Source: Gammaproteobacteria bacterium (GTDB lineage: Bacteria; Pseudomonadota; Gammaproteobacteria; Pseudomonadales; Pseudohongiellaceae). Taken from it: a DNA stretch of 64,000 bases. Below are positions 54,313 to 63,250 of the stretch, piece after piece (the first letter of the stretch is position 1; each line of letters opens with the position of its first letter). The notes beneath the pieces are model-generated. The model ran no database searches. It had not been told where the DNA came from and saw nothing but the letters and a program-made list of their open reading frames with translations. The position numbers and the translations under genes are program-made. The stretch covers positions 1 through 64,000 of the forward strand of contig PALV01000023.1 of the NCBI GenBank assembly GCA_002706685.1. Reading direction: 5' to 3'.

Positions 54313-54332
54313 TGGCATACTTGAGTCTGGCC
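54313..54332 (+). repeat. Upstream direct repeat, copy 2
   Basis: TGGCATACTTGAGTCTGGCC matches the copy at 53825-53844 at 19 of 20 positions and lies 58 bases before the RidA start. The nearly equal distance to each gene start suggests shared control or a duplicated promoter. Confidence 0.6.
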
Positions 54333-54389
54333 TGGTCAACAAACCTTAGCGGCCATTTGACATGAATTAAGATAATAAGAGGAAAATGT

Positions 54390-54866
54390 ATGAAAGCATT
54401 GAAGTTATTCTCTCTGGCAGCAGTGCTGGGCGGGATGTTTGCGGCGCCAGCAGCAATGGTCACGGCGCAGGAAATTGAGCGCAAGGGCGAAGGCCGCCAT
54501 TTCTACACCACTATCCGTGTACCCGCCAATGCCGAATTCCTGTACCTGAGCGGCTCGGGCGCATCTCCCATGGAAGATGGCACCTGGGGTGACATGGAGC
54601 AGCAGACCATCGATACCTTCAACGGCTTCAAGGAAACGCTGGAAGCAGAAGGCTGGTCAATGTCCGACATCATCCAGGTACGCGCTTTTGGCGTCGCCGG
54701 TGACAATGGCACGGTAGATTTTGATGGTTTCAATCGCGGCTACCGTCAGTTCTTCGGTACCGAAGAAAACCCGATGAAGCCGGTGCGTTCTTTCGTGGAG
54801 ATCAAAGACCTGGTCGTTGATGGCTGGCTGATCGAGATCGAAATACGTGCGGCACGTGTGCCATAA
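54390..54866 (+). CDS. Exported RidA-family protein
   Basis: The 158-residue protein has a signal peptide ending near TAQ (about 27) and a RidA/YjgF fold: FLYLSGSGASPMEDGTWGDMEQQTIDTFNGFKETLEAEGWSMSDIIQVRAFGV, then PVRSFVEIKDLVVDGWLIEIEIRAARVP. Classical RidA deaminates reactive imines in the cytosol; export implies another substrate. The Arg of the canonical R-x-x-V-x-V motif is in PVRSFVEI. AGAGGAAAATGT precedes the start. A terminator follows. Confidence 0.82.
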   Translation: MKALKLFSLAAVLGGMFAAPAAMVTAQEIERKGEGRHFYTTIRVPANAEFLYLSGSGASPMEDGTWGDMEQQTIDTFNGFKETLEAEGWSMSDIIQVRAFGVAGDNGTVDFDGFNRGYRQFFGTEENPMKPVRSFVEIKDLVVDGWLIEIEIRAARVP

Positions 54867-54909
54867 AACTGCACAGCTGCTAAAGAAGCGGGTCACCCCG
54901 TTATAAACA

Positions 54910-54944
54910 AAGGCCTGGCGCACAACTGCACCAGGCCTTTTTTA
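54910..54944 (+). terminator. Rho-independent terminator after the exported RidA gene
   Basis: AGGCCTGG pairs with CCAGGCCT over 8 base pairs around a 12-base loop and is followed by TTTTTTA. It lies between convergent RidA-family genes and may also serve the minus strand (AACAAAGG precedes it). Confidence 0.85.
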
Positions 54945-54970
54945 TTGGACTCTTCGCGCCAGCCCGGACC

Positions 54971-55426
54971 TTATGGCAACCGGCTGGCAATGACAGATAT
55001 CTCAATTTTCACACCTCTTGGCAACTCAGCCACCCCAACAGTCGCTCTGGCTGGCGGCGCCTCGGAAAAATACTCGCCGTAGACACCGTTCATCGCTGCA
55101 AACTCACTCAGGTCTGTCATATAGACTGTTGCCATGACCACATCGGCCAGGGAAAGACTCTGCGATTCCAGCATCGCCGTGATGTGTTCGAAGACCTGGC
55201 GCGTCTGCTGCTCAATGTCGTCCCCCACCACCGCATTCCCTTCAGCGTTCAGCGGAATCACACCCGACAGGAAGTATAGATTGCCCGTTTGCACCATCTG
55301 GGAGTAAGGGCCTACGGCCGGGTAGACGGCATCGGTTGAATGCACTGTCCTGGCGCTTTCCTCTTCGACGCTGCAGGCGACTAATACAGACACCAGAAAC
55401 GCAATCGAAACACGTTTAATGATCAT
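54971..55426 (-). CDS. RidA-family lipoprotein
   Basis: The 151-residue protein has a signal sequence with lipobox VLVACS (Cys about 18). A complete canonical RidA domain follows: AVYPAVGPYSQMVQTGNLYFLSGVIPLN, QTRQVFEHITAMLESQSLSLADVV and PPARATVGVAELPRGVKIEISVIA, with the catalytic Arg and Glu conserved. It should sit on a membrane in the periplasm, an unusual place for RidA. It converges with another exported RidA gene and lies 53 bases downstream of the SRPBCC gene on the same strand. Confidence 0.85.
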   Translation of the reverse strand: MIIKRVSIAFLVSVLVACSVEEESARTVHSTDAVYPAVGPYSQMVQTGNLYFLSGVIPLNAEGNAVVGDDIEQQTRQVFEHITAMLESQSLSLADVVMATVYMTDLSEFAAMNGVYGEYFSEAPPARATVGVAELPRGVKIEISVIASRLP

Positions 55427-55479
55427 GACCGGTAATCCTTAACAAGCATACAGGTGTGTTGGCTTGGCATGATGCTTCG

Positions 55480-55890
55480 CTAAACAAGTGACTGCACATG
55501 CCGCGCAAAATTATCCAGAATGGCCTGCCAGCCATCCCTCTGCATTTCAGGCGAGTTCTCGGTTTCTGCATCAAAAACCGAGGTGACCATAACACCATCG
55601 CCCGTTTCGACAAACCTTGTACTGACCTCGCGCCCGTCACTCATGCGGTACTCGATTATCTGATGCGGCACAATGCGGGTATAAGTGCCTTCAAAGTCAA
55701 AACCAAAACTGCCATCTTTGGCTTCCATGCGCGACAGAAAACTGCCACCCTCGCGCAGATCAACAGTGCTATGTGTTGTGTGCCAGTCGTCTGATGCTGC
55801 ATTCCATTGTTTGATATCGTCCGGGTTATTCCAGGCATCCCAGACTGTTTCCAGATCGGCCTTGACCAGGGTCTCGATGTTAATCTTCAT
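55480..55890 (-). CDS. SRPBCC/AHSA1-domain protein
   Basis: The 136-residue cytosolic protein has the START/Bet v 1-like pattern: VKADLETVWDAWNNPDDIKQWNAASDDWHTTHSTVDLREGGSFLSRMEAKDGSFGFDFEGTYTRIVPHQIIEYRM, then NSPEMQRDGWQAILDNFARHV. AHSA1-like proteins bind hydrophobic ligands. AAGACAT precedes the start with a weak GGAGAAGAC ribosome site. Function is unknown. Confidence 0.88.
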   Translation of the reverse strand: MKINIETLVKADLETVWDAWNNPDDIKQWNAASDDWHTTHSTVDLREGGSFLSRMEAKDGSFGFDFEGTYTRIVPHQIIEYRMSDGREVSTRFVETGDGVMVTSVFDAETENSPEMQRDGWQAILDNFARHVQSLV

Positions 55891-55989
55891 ATGTCTTCTC
55901 CAATGGCAGTCATGTAAGTTCTGAGTACAGTCGACTGGGCGAAGACGAATTCGACACTTTAGTTTTTAGTTGCTGTTTCATGGTAAATC

Positions 55990-56298
55990 TTAAGCTGGGT
56001 GTATTTCCTGGCACTTCCAGCAGGACTCAAATGTAGCCGCATTCCACTCTGCACAGTGCTTGCATTGCCAGTCTGGAAGATCAGTACTTTGGTTCAACTC
56101 TTTATCGAGTATGGAGATTGCTCTGTCGGCCGCCTGCTCGTTGTAGACCCAGAGTTCGACAGGTACGGCACCCCAGCCAACATGACCGCCAGATGCGTGG
56201 TATTCGTTTTTTATAAAACAATCGATGCCGTTGAGTTCAAGCAGGTTCTTGGCAGAGGAAAGAATCGTCATGTTCTCGTGAGAGTAGACTCTTTGCAT
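55990..56298 (-). CDS. DUF2007 protein with zinc ribbon
   Basis: The 102-residue protein has a DUF2007 (putative signal-transducing) ferredoxin-like domain, MQRVYSHENMTILSSAKNLLELNGIDCFIKNEYHASGGHVGWGAVPVELWVYNEQAADRAISIL. A C-terminal zinc ribbon CKHC...CWKC (about 80-97) follows. The ATG at 56298 is used; the longer frame comes from the GNAT gene's end. It lies 16 bases after the GNAT gene on the same strand, so both may be cotranscribed. Confidence 0.82.
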   Translation of the reverse strand: MQRVYSHENMTILSSAKNLLELNGIDCFIKNEYHASGGHVGWGAVPVELWVYNEQAADRAISILDKELNQSTDLPDWQCKHCAEWNAATFESCWKCQEIHPA

Positions 56299-56314
56299 GG
56301 CTTGGCCTTTGTGG

Positions 56315-56830
56315 TCAGGGGTATCGCACCATGGCGATTCGCTGTTGAGGATCTGGCAGCACTGCCCGCTGCTCCTCAAGAATACTGAGCAGCTCCGGAC
56401 CGCACTGGGCGTCGTCTATCGCGGTAAAGCCCTTGCGCTCATAGTATGGCCCGTTCCAAGGAAGATGGGAATAGGTCGTCAGCCACAGCGGCTGATCAGC
56501 TGACCACGCAATCACGTGGCCCATGAGCTGACTGCCAACACCAGCTCGCATGGCCTGTGGGTGGACGGACAGCTGGTCGAGGTAAGGCTGTTGGTCAACA
56601 TGTCGGTACGTTGCAAACCCAATGACGATCCCCTGCGCGTTGACGGCAAGTTGGGCCAGACCCTGCTGGATGGCAAGAGACCAGCGGGTGGATTCCGCAA
56701 TCACAAAGGGATGGTTCTCGTCGAAGTCGAAGCTGAGACCGGCGTCCAGAAACAGCTGGCTGGCCTGGTCGTCGATGTTGATCAGGGCGGGTAGATCTTC
56801 CGGATGAGCCTGACGGAGCTTGAAATTCAT
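56315..56830 (-). CDS. GNAT-family N-acetyltransferase
   Basis: The 171-residue protein shows MNFKLRQAHPEDLPALINIDDQA at the N-terminus and YLDQLSVHPQAMRAGVGSQLMGHVIAWSADQPLWLTTYSHLPWNGPYYERKGF, the acetyl-CoA-binding A/B motifs. AAAGG lies nine bases before ATG 56830, preferred over an upstream in-frame ATG. The acceptor is unknown. It belongs to the leftward run that starts with the GFA-family gene at 57262. Confidence 0.87.
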   Translation of the reverse strand: MNFKLRQAHPEDLPALINIDDQASQLFLDAGLSFDFDENHPFVIAESTRWSLAIQQGLAQLAVNAQGIVIGFATYRHVDQQPYLDQLSVHPQAMRAGVGSQLMGHVIAWSADQPLWLTTYSHLPWNGPYYERKGFTAIDDAQCGPELLSILEEQRAVLPDPQQRIAMVRYP

Positions 56831-56872
56831 TGAGTAGACCTTTCGCAACTTGATCGCTGTAGACACAGAACC

Positions 56873-57262
56873 TCAAGGCTTTTCCGCATGCGCCGGGATA
56901 TCACCATCAGTCGCGAGCCAGGCCCGATCATGAGAGGTCCATATATGGGCCGCAGGGACCACACCCGGATCTTCATCCAGCGTCGCAACCCTGACAATCA
57001 CTTCTGGTCTATCGACCCACTCTGCCATCAGATGGCTGCCACAGTGTCTGCAAAACCATCTGCGTTTACCTGGCGTCGATTCAAATGACCCAAGACTATC
57101 TTCTCCCTTCACCCAGCGAAAATCGTCGCGATTCACACGCGCCGTTGTAGCAAACACGGCTGAGTGGGCTTTTTGGCAGGTCATGCAATGGCAATGCATG
57201 ATGGGGCCTGCCAGTGCGTTTATTTCGTAGCGGCTTGCGCCGCATAAACAGCTTCCTTTCAT
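56873..57262 (-). CDS. GFA/CENP-V-family zinc protein
   Basis: The 129-residue protein carries the full GFA pattern: GSCLCGASRYEI (CxCG), MHCHCMTCQKAHSAVF (CxxC plus conserved QK), FRWVKGEDSLGSFESTPGKRRWFCRHCGSHLM (CxxCG) and VRVATLD. The family binds zinc and includes proteins first described as glutathione-dependent formaldehyde-activating enzymes; the role of most members is unknown. I use ATG 57262, where the domain begins. Confidence 0.88.
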   Translation of the reverse strand: MKGSCLCGASRYEINALAGPIMHCHCMTCQKAHSAVFATTARVNRDDFRWVKGEDSLGSFESTPGKRRWFCRHCGSHLMAEWVDRPEVIVRVATLDEDPGVVPAAHIWTSHDRAWLATDGDIPAHAEKP

Positions 57263-57434
57263 GAGACACCTGCTTTTTGGTAACCAGTCTATTGGCTTTG
57301 GCTTGCCGCCCCATCTTACAAAGTGCATTGTTCAACCGGGATGATCCAGCACCGTGATTTTGGGCAGCCACAGTTGAACACCAATTCTGCCCTGAGATAA
57401 TGTTCAAATCACTAAAAACAAAAGGAGTGCTTCC

Positions 57435-58394
57435 ATGACAGTCACCCCAAAAACAAGCTCAATGCTATTGCTGGTCACCTTGCTGCTGGGCTTCAGTGGC
57501 GCCCTGACCGCACAGAACGCAAGCACCCTGCCCGACGATGTTCAAGCCCAACAGGCCGACATCTGGAGTGAGGGCACGCGAATGAGCGCAACGGTAAACA
57601 CGCCCGCTTCCGCGTCAGCTTCTGACACGTTCCCGACCATTCTGATGGCCCATGGCTGGGGCGGGGTTGCTGCGCAGTTGCGCCGCGACGCAATTTCCTT
57701 TTCACAGAATGGTTATCTGGTGGTCACCTTCGACTACCGTGGCTGGGGCGAAAGTGACGGTCGCATTATTGCCACTCAGGCCTTGCCCGCAGACCGACAG
57801 GGTGCCTTCACCACGCAGGTTCGGGAAATTCGCGAAGTAGTCGATCCGGTGGACATGCTCACCGACTGGGAGAATGCCATGCACTGGCTTCAGGCAGTCC
57901 CCCAGGTCGACACGGATCGCATCGGTATCTGGGGCAGCAGCCAGTCGGGCGGTTATGTGGTGGAGATGGCCGCGCGTGATGATCGAATCAAGGCTGTGCA
58001 TAGCCAGGTCGGCTCGCTCAGCGGGCGCAGCATAGGCGAAACCGTCCAGGCGTATAATGACGCCACCTTACGTGCACGTGGTGAGCTCAGCTATCCTGAG
58101 GCCGGAGCAACTGTAGTCGGCAATCTGCGCGGCGCACCTATCGCCAATCGCTTTGCCAACTATTCGCCAGTGGACAAGATGGATCAGATTGACGGCACGC
58201 CCATCCAGTTTGTGCTGGCCGGCGATGAAGAGTTATTCGACAACCGCGAGCATGGAATCCTGGCACACGATCGTTATGGCGGGCCCAAGAACCTTGTGAT
58301 AATTCCGGATATCAGCCACTACGGAATCTACCGTGAGGCCTGGCAGCAGGCGAATGACCTGGCTGTGCAGTGGTTTGATCGGTATCTGAAGTAA
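57435..58394 (+). CDS. Exported alpha/beta hydrolase
   Basis: The 319-residue protein has a signal peptide (about 1-27) and a dienelactone-hydrolase-like fold. FPTILMAHGWGGVAAQLRRDAISFSQNGYLVVTFDYRGWGESDGR is the oxyanion region, IGIWGSSQSGGYVVEMAARDDRI carries the nucleophile Ser in GSSQSGG, FVLAGDEELFDNREHG contains the Asp and NLVIIPDISHYGIY contains the His. The substrate (ester or peptide) is unknown. AGGAG lies near the ATG at 57435. It stands alone before a secreted protein. Confidence 0.88.
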   Translation: MTVTPKTSSMLLLVTLLLGFSGALTAQNASTLPDDVQAQQADIWSEGTRMSATVNTPASASASDTFPTILMAHGWGGVAAQLRRDAISFSQNGYLVVTFDYRGWGESDGRIIATQALPADRQGAFTTQVREIREVVDPVDMLTDWENAMHWLQAVPQVDTDRIGIWGSSQSGGYVVEMAARDDRIKAVHSQVGSLSGRSIGETVQAYNDATLRARGELSYPEAGATVVGNLRGAPIANRFANYSPVDKMDQIDGTPIQFVLAGDEELFDNREHGILAHDRYGGPKNLVIIPDISHYGIYREAWQQANDLAVQWFDRYLK

Positions 58395-58538
58395 GCGCCG
58401 GCAGTTTACTGCACAACGCTTACTGTCAGATTGGCTGCGTCACATCGATGTGACTGCGGTTACAGGCTACGCAGAGGAATTTGTGAGAATCTGAGCATGC
58501 AACAATCGCACGGAACCATCATTAAAAGGAGAATTATC

Positions 58539-59192
58539 ATGAACGGAATCACCAGGCGAGCGTGGCTGATGGCAGCGTGCTGCGCAAGTGCAACTTACAG
58601 TCTGGCACAGGCCACAGAAGTCACGGAATCCAGCGAAATTACAGAATATTGCATCCCACAGACATCAGTTCGCGGTGGCTATGAAGACCTGATGATCGAC
58701 CACAACATGATCATCCCACCCTCTGATCATTTCAAACGAGCCGATGTATTTATTGCTGCAAGACTCAAAAGCGACCCGAATGCGCTGTGGCTATTGAGTG
58801 GTATTACCTGGAAATCCATTGATAGCGCAGCTGATTTGCCCAGAGCCCAATATAAAAGCTATGCGCAGCTCCCCCTGGTAGTACCTGTTTCGGTATTTAA
58901 TAGCCCATTTGATGTGACAGGCATGATGGGCGACGTAGAGCTATGGACTGGTTATGGATTTCGCTCGGAATCGGAATCCACCGTTGAGTCATTCAATGAG
59001 ATGGTAGCCGCCAGTCGGTTTGAGATACTCTGGGAAGCGCCCTCACAGCTCTCCCCGTTTCCTGAGCTTGGACTGCGTGGGCCTTACTCCCAAATCTGTA
59101 TGGAAACGAGCGTCGTCAAGAAAACAATACTGACTGCTGAGCCGACTGTGGGCACTGGCGCAACTGTCGGCAGCTCAGCCACTGACAATTGA
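58539..59192 (+). CDS. Secreted protein of unknown function
   Basis: This 217-residue protein has a signal peptide (MNGITRRAWLMAACCASATYSLAQA) that starts with a Tat-like RRAWL but lacks a full twin-Arg consensus. The mature part contains PQTSVRGGYEDLMIDHNMIIPPSDHFKRADVFIAARLKSDPNALWLLSG and VVPVSVFNSPFDVTGMMGDVELWTGYG, and ends in a Thr/Gly/Ser-rich tail. No family is recognised. AAAAGGAG lies seven bases before the ATG. Confidence 0.6.
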   Translation: MNGITRRAWLMAACCASATYSLAQATEVTESSEITEYCIPQTSVRGGYEDLMIDHNMIIPPSDHFKRADVFIAARLKSDPNALWLLSGITWKSIDSAADLPRAQYKSYAQLPLVVPVSVFNSPFDVTGMMGDVELWTGYGFRSESESTVESFNEMVAASRFEILWEAPSQLSPFPELGLRGPYSQICMETSVVKKTILTAEPTVGTGATVGSSATDN

Positions 59193-59230
59193 TAGAGGTC
59201 ATGCTGCAAGAAGTGTCTGCAGCAATTGGC

Positions 59231-59263
59231 AAAAAAAGTGCCCACAGCAAAAACTGTGGGCAC
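59231..59263 (-). terminator. Rho-independent terminator of the carboxylesterase gene
   Basis: On the minus strand a 10-base-pair stem (GTGCCCACAG with CTGTGGGCAC) around a 6-base loop is followed by seven T. It lies 46 bases after the carboxylesterase stop. Confidence 0.9.
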
Positions 59264-59308
59264 CATCCTCAAATCGGGGTTACATTCCCAAAAAACGTGA
59301 CCTGACAC

Positions 59309-60700
59309 TTACGGTCCGTCAGGAATCTCCTGTGAATTCACAACACGCGCTGTATCAGAGAACTGCATGGCAGCATCCGACGCTTCAGTGTACACCGGCC
59401 ATTCTGTGCCACCTGCGCAGTTGATCGATTTGGCAGCAGGGTCCATTTTGTAGAATGCCAGCCAGCAGGACTGAACCATGGCAGCCACTTCCCTGTCTTC
59501 TCCACCTGCCCGGCCATTGGGGCCTACCGACCAGCCAGAGGAATCAATGGAGTCAAAGGTGAACATCAGCTCTGCCGAGTGGATGGGGCCATTGGTCCAT
59601 TCAGAACGGAAGCCGGGCACATAGTCAAAACTGTACAACCAGGCCCCGGCACCAGTATCACCGGCCAGGTTGGCAACCCTGCGGGCGCTGTCAAAGCCGC
59701 GCTCGCCGGTATTGGACCCGACCAGAACCGGTACGTCGATTTCATCACCAGCCTGCATGGCCTCCAGCGTGGACACGGGGCGGAAACGTCCGTCTATAAC
59801 AGTGCCCAGCCCGGCCCGTGTGGCCTGGTTGTAGCTGAAAGTTTGTGCAGAAATGGAACGCAGCTGATCGGCGGTGATATCTTCTGACAGACTCAGTGCA
59901 CTCATTGCCTGCACGCCGCGCTGTTCGGCGTCAGCCAGCGATTGGCCGGCGCGAAGCAAGGCGCCGGATTGCACCACGGCTTTGTGAAACAGGCCTTCGG
60001 CTGATGGAATGGAAAGCAGATCCATGACCATCGCACCACCGGCAGACTGGCCGGCAATCGTGACGTTATCGGGATCACCACCCAGGGCTTCGGCGTTGCG
60101 CTGAACCCACTCAAGGGCGGCCACCGCATCGGTCAGTGCAAAGTTGCCCAGCGCTTCATCACTGTCAGCGGCCTGGCTCAGGGCCGGATGATTCAGGTTG
60201 GCCATCGGCCCCAGACGGTAATTGATTGAAACCGTAATGACACCGTTCTGTGCATTGGAAGTGCCGTCATAAGAGCCCAGGTGACCAGCCCCCAGGAATG
60301 AGGCGCCACCATGCATCCAGACAACAATCGGCGCGTCTTCAGCCTCAGGCGGCACAAAGGCGGTCAGATACAGGCAGTCTTCTGCCTGCATACCGGCGAC
60401 GCCACCACCATTGGGACGGCCATCCAGCGTCACTGGCTGTGTACAGGGAGGTTCATGGGTCAGCGCCAGACGCTCACCAGGCCAGGGTTCTGGCGCAACT
60501 GCGGCACGCCAGCGCATATCACCGACGGGCGGTTTGGCGTAGGGTACGCCGCGGAACACCTGAACATTGTTTTCCATCTGACCGACCAGCACACCGGAAT
60601 CAAGTGTGACCTTGACCGGATCGATGTCATCGGCGACCTGGGCGAACGCGCTGCCTGTCAGCAACAGGGCACCCATCGTGAGATACGTCAAACGCTGCAT
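59309..60700 (-). CDS. Exported type-B carboxylesterase
   Basis: The 463-residue protein has a signal peptide (MQRLTYLTMGALLLTGSAFAQ), VQVFRGVPYAKPPVGDMRWRAAVAPEPW, EDCLYLTAFVPP, VVWMHGGASFLGAGH (oxyanion hole) and NVTIAGQSAGGAMVMDLLSIPSAEGLFHKAVVQSGA (nucleophile Ser). The catalytic Glu is likely in DEIDVPVLVGSNTGERG, and the His in SEWTNGPIHSAELMFTFDSID. At 463 residues it is slightly short for the family (about 500). It hydrolyses esters in the periplasm; the substrate is unknown. Confidence 0.9.
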   Translation of the reverse strand: MQRLTYLTMGALLLTGSAFAQVADDIDPVKVTLDSGVLVGQMENNVQVFRGVPYAKPPVGDMRWRAAVAPEPWPGERLALTHEPPCTQPVTLDGRPNGGGVAGMQAEDCLYLTAFVPPEAEDAPIVVWMHGGASFLGAGHLGSYDGTSNAQNGVITVSINYRLGPMANLNHPALSQAADSDEALGNFALTDAVAALEWVQRNAEALGGDPDNVTIAGQSAGGAMVMDLLSIPSAEGLFHKAVVQSGALLRAGQSLADAEQRGVQAMSALSLSEDITADQLRSISAQTFSYNQATRAGLGTVIDGRFRPVSTLEAMQAGDEIDVPVLVGSNTGERGFDSARRVANLAGDTGAGAWLYSFDYVPGFRSEWTNGPIHSAELMFTFDSIDSSGWSVGPNGRAGGEDREVAAMVQSCWLAFYKMDPAAKSINCAGGTEWPVYTEASDAAMQFSDTARVVNSQEIPDGP

Positions 60701-60920
60701 AGTTTAGCTCCCTTTCTTATTCGAATTACGACGCGAATGTTTCAGTTACGACGTGCACAAACCGCAATGTGGGTCACTGACTTGCTACCTGAGCATTCCA
60801 GTATTTCAGCCGACAGCCGACACACATGGAAAATATCAGATTAGCATGGTTTTCCAGATTATGTCTGAATCAAAACATGCGTTCCGGCGACTGTCAGGAG
60901 CGTCTCAACGCAGGCAGAGT

Positions 60921-61937
60921 TCAAAATTGCAGTCTTGCAATCGCAATACCACTCTCGCCGGCAACGGAGTACAGCAGATAGACCTCGCCGTCCTCCTCAA
61001 AGATAGCCGGGTCACGCAGCTGGTTGACAGCTACGTCGCTATGGCCCCGCTGCGAAGGCTCAATCGGCAGATTGGCGCCCTCCCATTCCGTCTCGGGACG
61101 CAGGACCTCAACGGCCTGCGATTCCTGCCAGCTCATCCAGTCACCGTCCAGCTCGATGGTCGACAGCAGGATTCGCTCCGGTTCATGCCCCACCTGGGTC
61201 CAGAATACATACAGTGTGTCGTCACGTAGCAACAGCGCAGAATGGCGCATGTCATTGTTAAACAGACGTGGCCCCTCTTCGAAATCAGTAATGCCATCTT
61301 CGGACCGGTAGAGGAAACCAGGCATCGCCAGGCCGTAGTAGTAATCGCCGTGCTGAATAACGCGGAAATAGGGTCTGCCGAGAATCTCGGGCTGACCGAC
61401 AAAATCGATGCCGTTTTTGGAGGTTGCCAGCCGGGTCACCTGACTGGACAGCCCCTGCGATGTTGCAGAATCAAATGCCCTGGCATCGCGGCCATGCACA
61501 TACATGACGATTTCCTGCAGGTCGTCCCTGACATGCACATCAGGCGAAGCAATGTGAGCGTATGCGTTTGCGGCAGCCCCCTCTTCCAGCTCAACAGGGA
61601 AAAATGATTCCTCCAGCTGCAAGGTACCCGGCTCATAAGTAGTCCATGGGCCGAGCAGATCGTCTGCGTAGGCCATACGAATGTAGGTGCCGCGATGGTC
61701 GGCAAAGTACAGGTAATACTCACCCAGTGGATTATCGACCCAGTCAGGTACCTTGATCAGCGAGGGACCCTGAACATTGCCGCCCATTCGGGCGTCCATG
61801 TTCTGCACGATAATGGGACCATCACCCAGGCGGGTGACAGTAGGGATCTCGGCGGCCATGGAATGTGTGGCGACAAGGAACAGAACAGCAAAAACAAGCG
61901 ACACCGCTGCGCGGAGCGTTGAGCAGATGTGAATCAC
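60921..61937 (-). CDS. Exported five-bladed propeller protein, GH43-like
   Basis: The 338-residue protein has a signal peptide (about 1-29) and propeller repeats such as GPSLIKVPDWVDNPLGEYYLYFADHRGTYIRMAYADDLLGPWTTYEPG, AHIASPDVHVRDDLQEIVMYVHG, GDYYYGLAMPGFLYRSEDGIT and LRDPAIFEEDGEVYLLYSVAGESGIAIA. These resemble GH43/GH117-type furanosidase propellers, with an acidic residue in the DPAIFEEDG blade. Whether it is an active glycosidase is uncertain. Confidence 0.7.
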   Translation of the reverse strand: MIHICSTLRAAVSLVFAVLFLVATHSMAAEIPTVTRLGDGPIIVQNMDARMGGNVQGPSLIKVPDWVDNPLGEYYLYFADHRGTYIRMAYADDLLGPWTTYEPGTLQLEESFFPVELEEGAAANAYAHIASPDVHVRDDLQEIVMYVHGRDARAFDSATSQGLSSQVTRLATSKNGIDFVGQPEILGRPYFRVIQHGDYYYGLAMPGFLYRSEDGITDFEEGPRLFNNDMRHSALLLRDDTLYVFWTQVGHEPERILLSTIELDGDWMSWQESQAVEVLRPETEWEGANLPIEPSQRGHSDVAVNQLRDPAIFEEDGEVYLLYSVAGESGIAIARLQF

Positions 61938-62081
61938 GACGAGCCTCCCGAAACCTTATTATTGTGGGTGTGTGGCTGCAAATGACACGATGCCGCAAAC
62001 GTGCTGTTTATTCGTGCCTGGTCATTGTATACCAGTCGTCAGCTTAGGAAAGTGGTGTGCGTCGGGAGCGCTTGGCGAGGC

Positions 62082-62678
62082 TTACTTGCCGGACCCGGCC
62101 AGCGCCACATGCAGCACCAGCGCCTTCAGCGAGCCTGCCAGCTCCGTGATGTGTGCCATGTCACTGGCTTCGTGTTTGATCATCAGTGTGGACTTCTGAA
62201 TAAAATCAGCCAGCGCGGGCACGGTCATACCTGCCGAGTTGATACTCCTCTGATAGGGCTTCAACATATCCGTCAACAAGTCGTGGTATCGCACGGCATT
62301 ACTTTTCAGTTCTTCTTTGCAGGCAGCGTTAAAGCCAGTGACTATATCCTCGGCATCCGGTGAAGCCTGCAACAGTTCAAAACTTTTGATAGCCATATGC
62401 AGGATGACGGAATCCAGGCGTTCACCAAGATCGCTGGTGCGCTCGAAGTCAGCCTCAATGCCAGCCACTTTGCGGTTGGACAGCTGGCGGATAATGGCGC
62501 GTAGCAGTTCGTCCTTGCTGGAAAAAACGGCGTACAGAGTCTGTCGGGAAATCCCGGCCTCCTGTGCGACGTCACTCATTGTTGTGCGGGACATGCCATA
62601 ACGCAGCACCACACGGCGGCCTGCCTCTGCTATGTCGATTTCCCGCTGATCCATATCGTATGCCGTCATGCGCGACAT
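62082..62678 (-). CDS. TetR-family transcriptional regulator
   Basis: The 198-residue protein has the TetR helix-turn-helix MSRTTMSDVAQEAGISRQTLYAVFSSKDELLRAII (about 29-63) and an all-helical ligand domain. It is divergent from the molybdenum hydroxylase genes. TTGAC-TATTT-GTCAA (62690-62704), a short inverted repeat just before its start, is the likely operator. Several in-frame ATGs (62678, 62669, 62654) are possible starts. Confidence 0.9.
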   Translation of the reverse strand: MSRMTAYDMDQREIDIAEAGRRVVLRYGMSRTTMSDVAQEAGISRQTLYAVFSSKDELLRAIIRQLSNRKVAGIEADFERTSDLGERLDSVILHMAIKSFELLQASPDAEDIVTGFNAACKEELKSNAVRYHDLLTDMLKPYQRSINSAGMTVPALADFIQKSTLMIKHEASDMAHITELAGSLKALVLHVALAGSGK

Positions 62679-62689
62679 CTTTACAGAAT

Positions 62690-62704
62690 TTGACTATTTG
62701 TCAA
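62690..62704. promoter_or_regulatory. Short palindrome between TetR and hydroxylase genes
   Basis: TTGAC and GTCAA form a 5-base inverted repeat around TATTT in the 95-base divergent spacer. It is a plausible TetR half-site pair and also resembles a -35 box. Five paired bases are weak evidence. Confidence 0.35.
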
Positions 62705-62773
62705 GTTTGGCTTTTAATGTCCAACGATCCCTATAAACATCTGAACGGTTCCTGAAAAGTCTGCGGAGGACGT

Positions 62774-63250
62774 ATGGCATACCTATTAACAATCAATGGT
62801 CAATCCCACGAGGTTGACGTCGAAGGCGACATGCCTTTGCTATGGGTGGTGCGCGATCATCTCAACCTCACCGGCACCAAATTCGGCTGTGGCATGGCGC
62901 AATGTGGCGCCTGCACCGTCCATGTCGACGGCGTCGCCACGCGCACCTGTGTGATGACCGTGGCAGATTCGGTTGGCAAGAACATCACCACCATCGAGGG
63001 CCTGCAGTCACCGCAGGCAAAAGCCGTGCAACAGGCCTGGGTGGAACTGCAGGTTCCCCAGTGCGGCTACTGCCAGTCCGGCCAGGTCATGTCGGCCACC
63101 GCACTGCTGGAGCAGAACCCCAACCCCACCGATGCCGATATTGATGCCGCCATGTCCGGCAATATCTGCCGCTGTGGTACTTACCCGCGCATCAAGGCGG
63201 GCATCAAGATGGCTTCGGTGCAATTCACCAACGCTGCGGAGACTGCATAA
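62774..63250 (+). CDS. Two-[2Fe-2S] subunit of a molybdenum hydroxylase (IorA-like)
   Basis: The 158-residue protein has the plant-type [2Fe-2S] ligands [15 protein letters not shown]...C and the alpha-helical cluster motif [20 protein letters not shown]...[10 protein letters not shown]. This is the small electron-transfer subunit of xanthine-oxidase-family enzymes such as isoquinoline 1-oxidoreductase and periplasmic aldehyde dehydrogenases. GGAGG lies four bases before the ATG. Its stop and the next start share bases (TAATG). Confidence 0.93.
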   Translation: MAYLLTINGQSHEVDVEGDMPLLWVVRDHLNLTGTKFGCGMAQCGACTVHVDGVATRTCVMTVADSVGKNITTIEGLQSPQAKAVQQAWVELQVPQCGYCQSGQVMSATALLEQNPNPTDADIDAAMSGNICRCGTYPRIKAGIKMASVQFTNAAETA

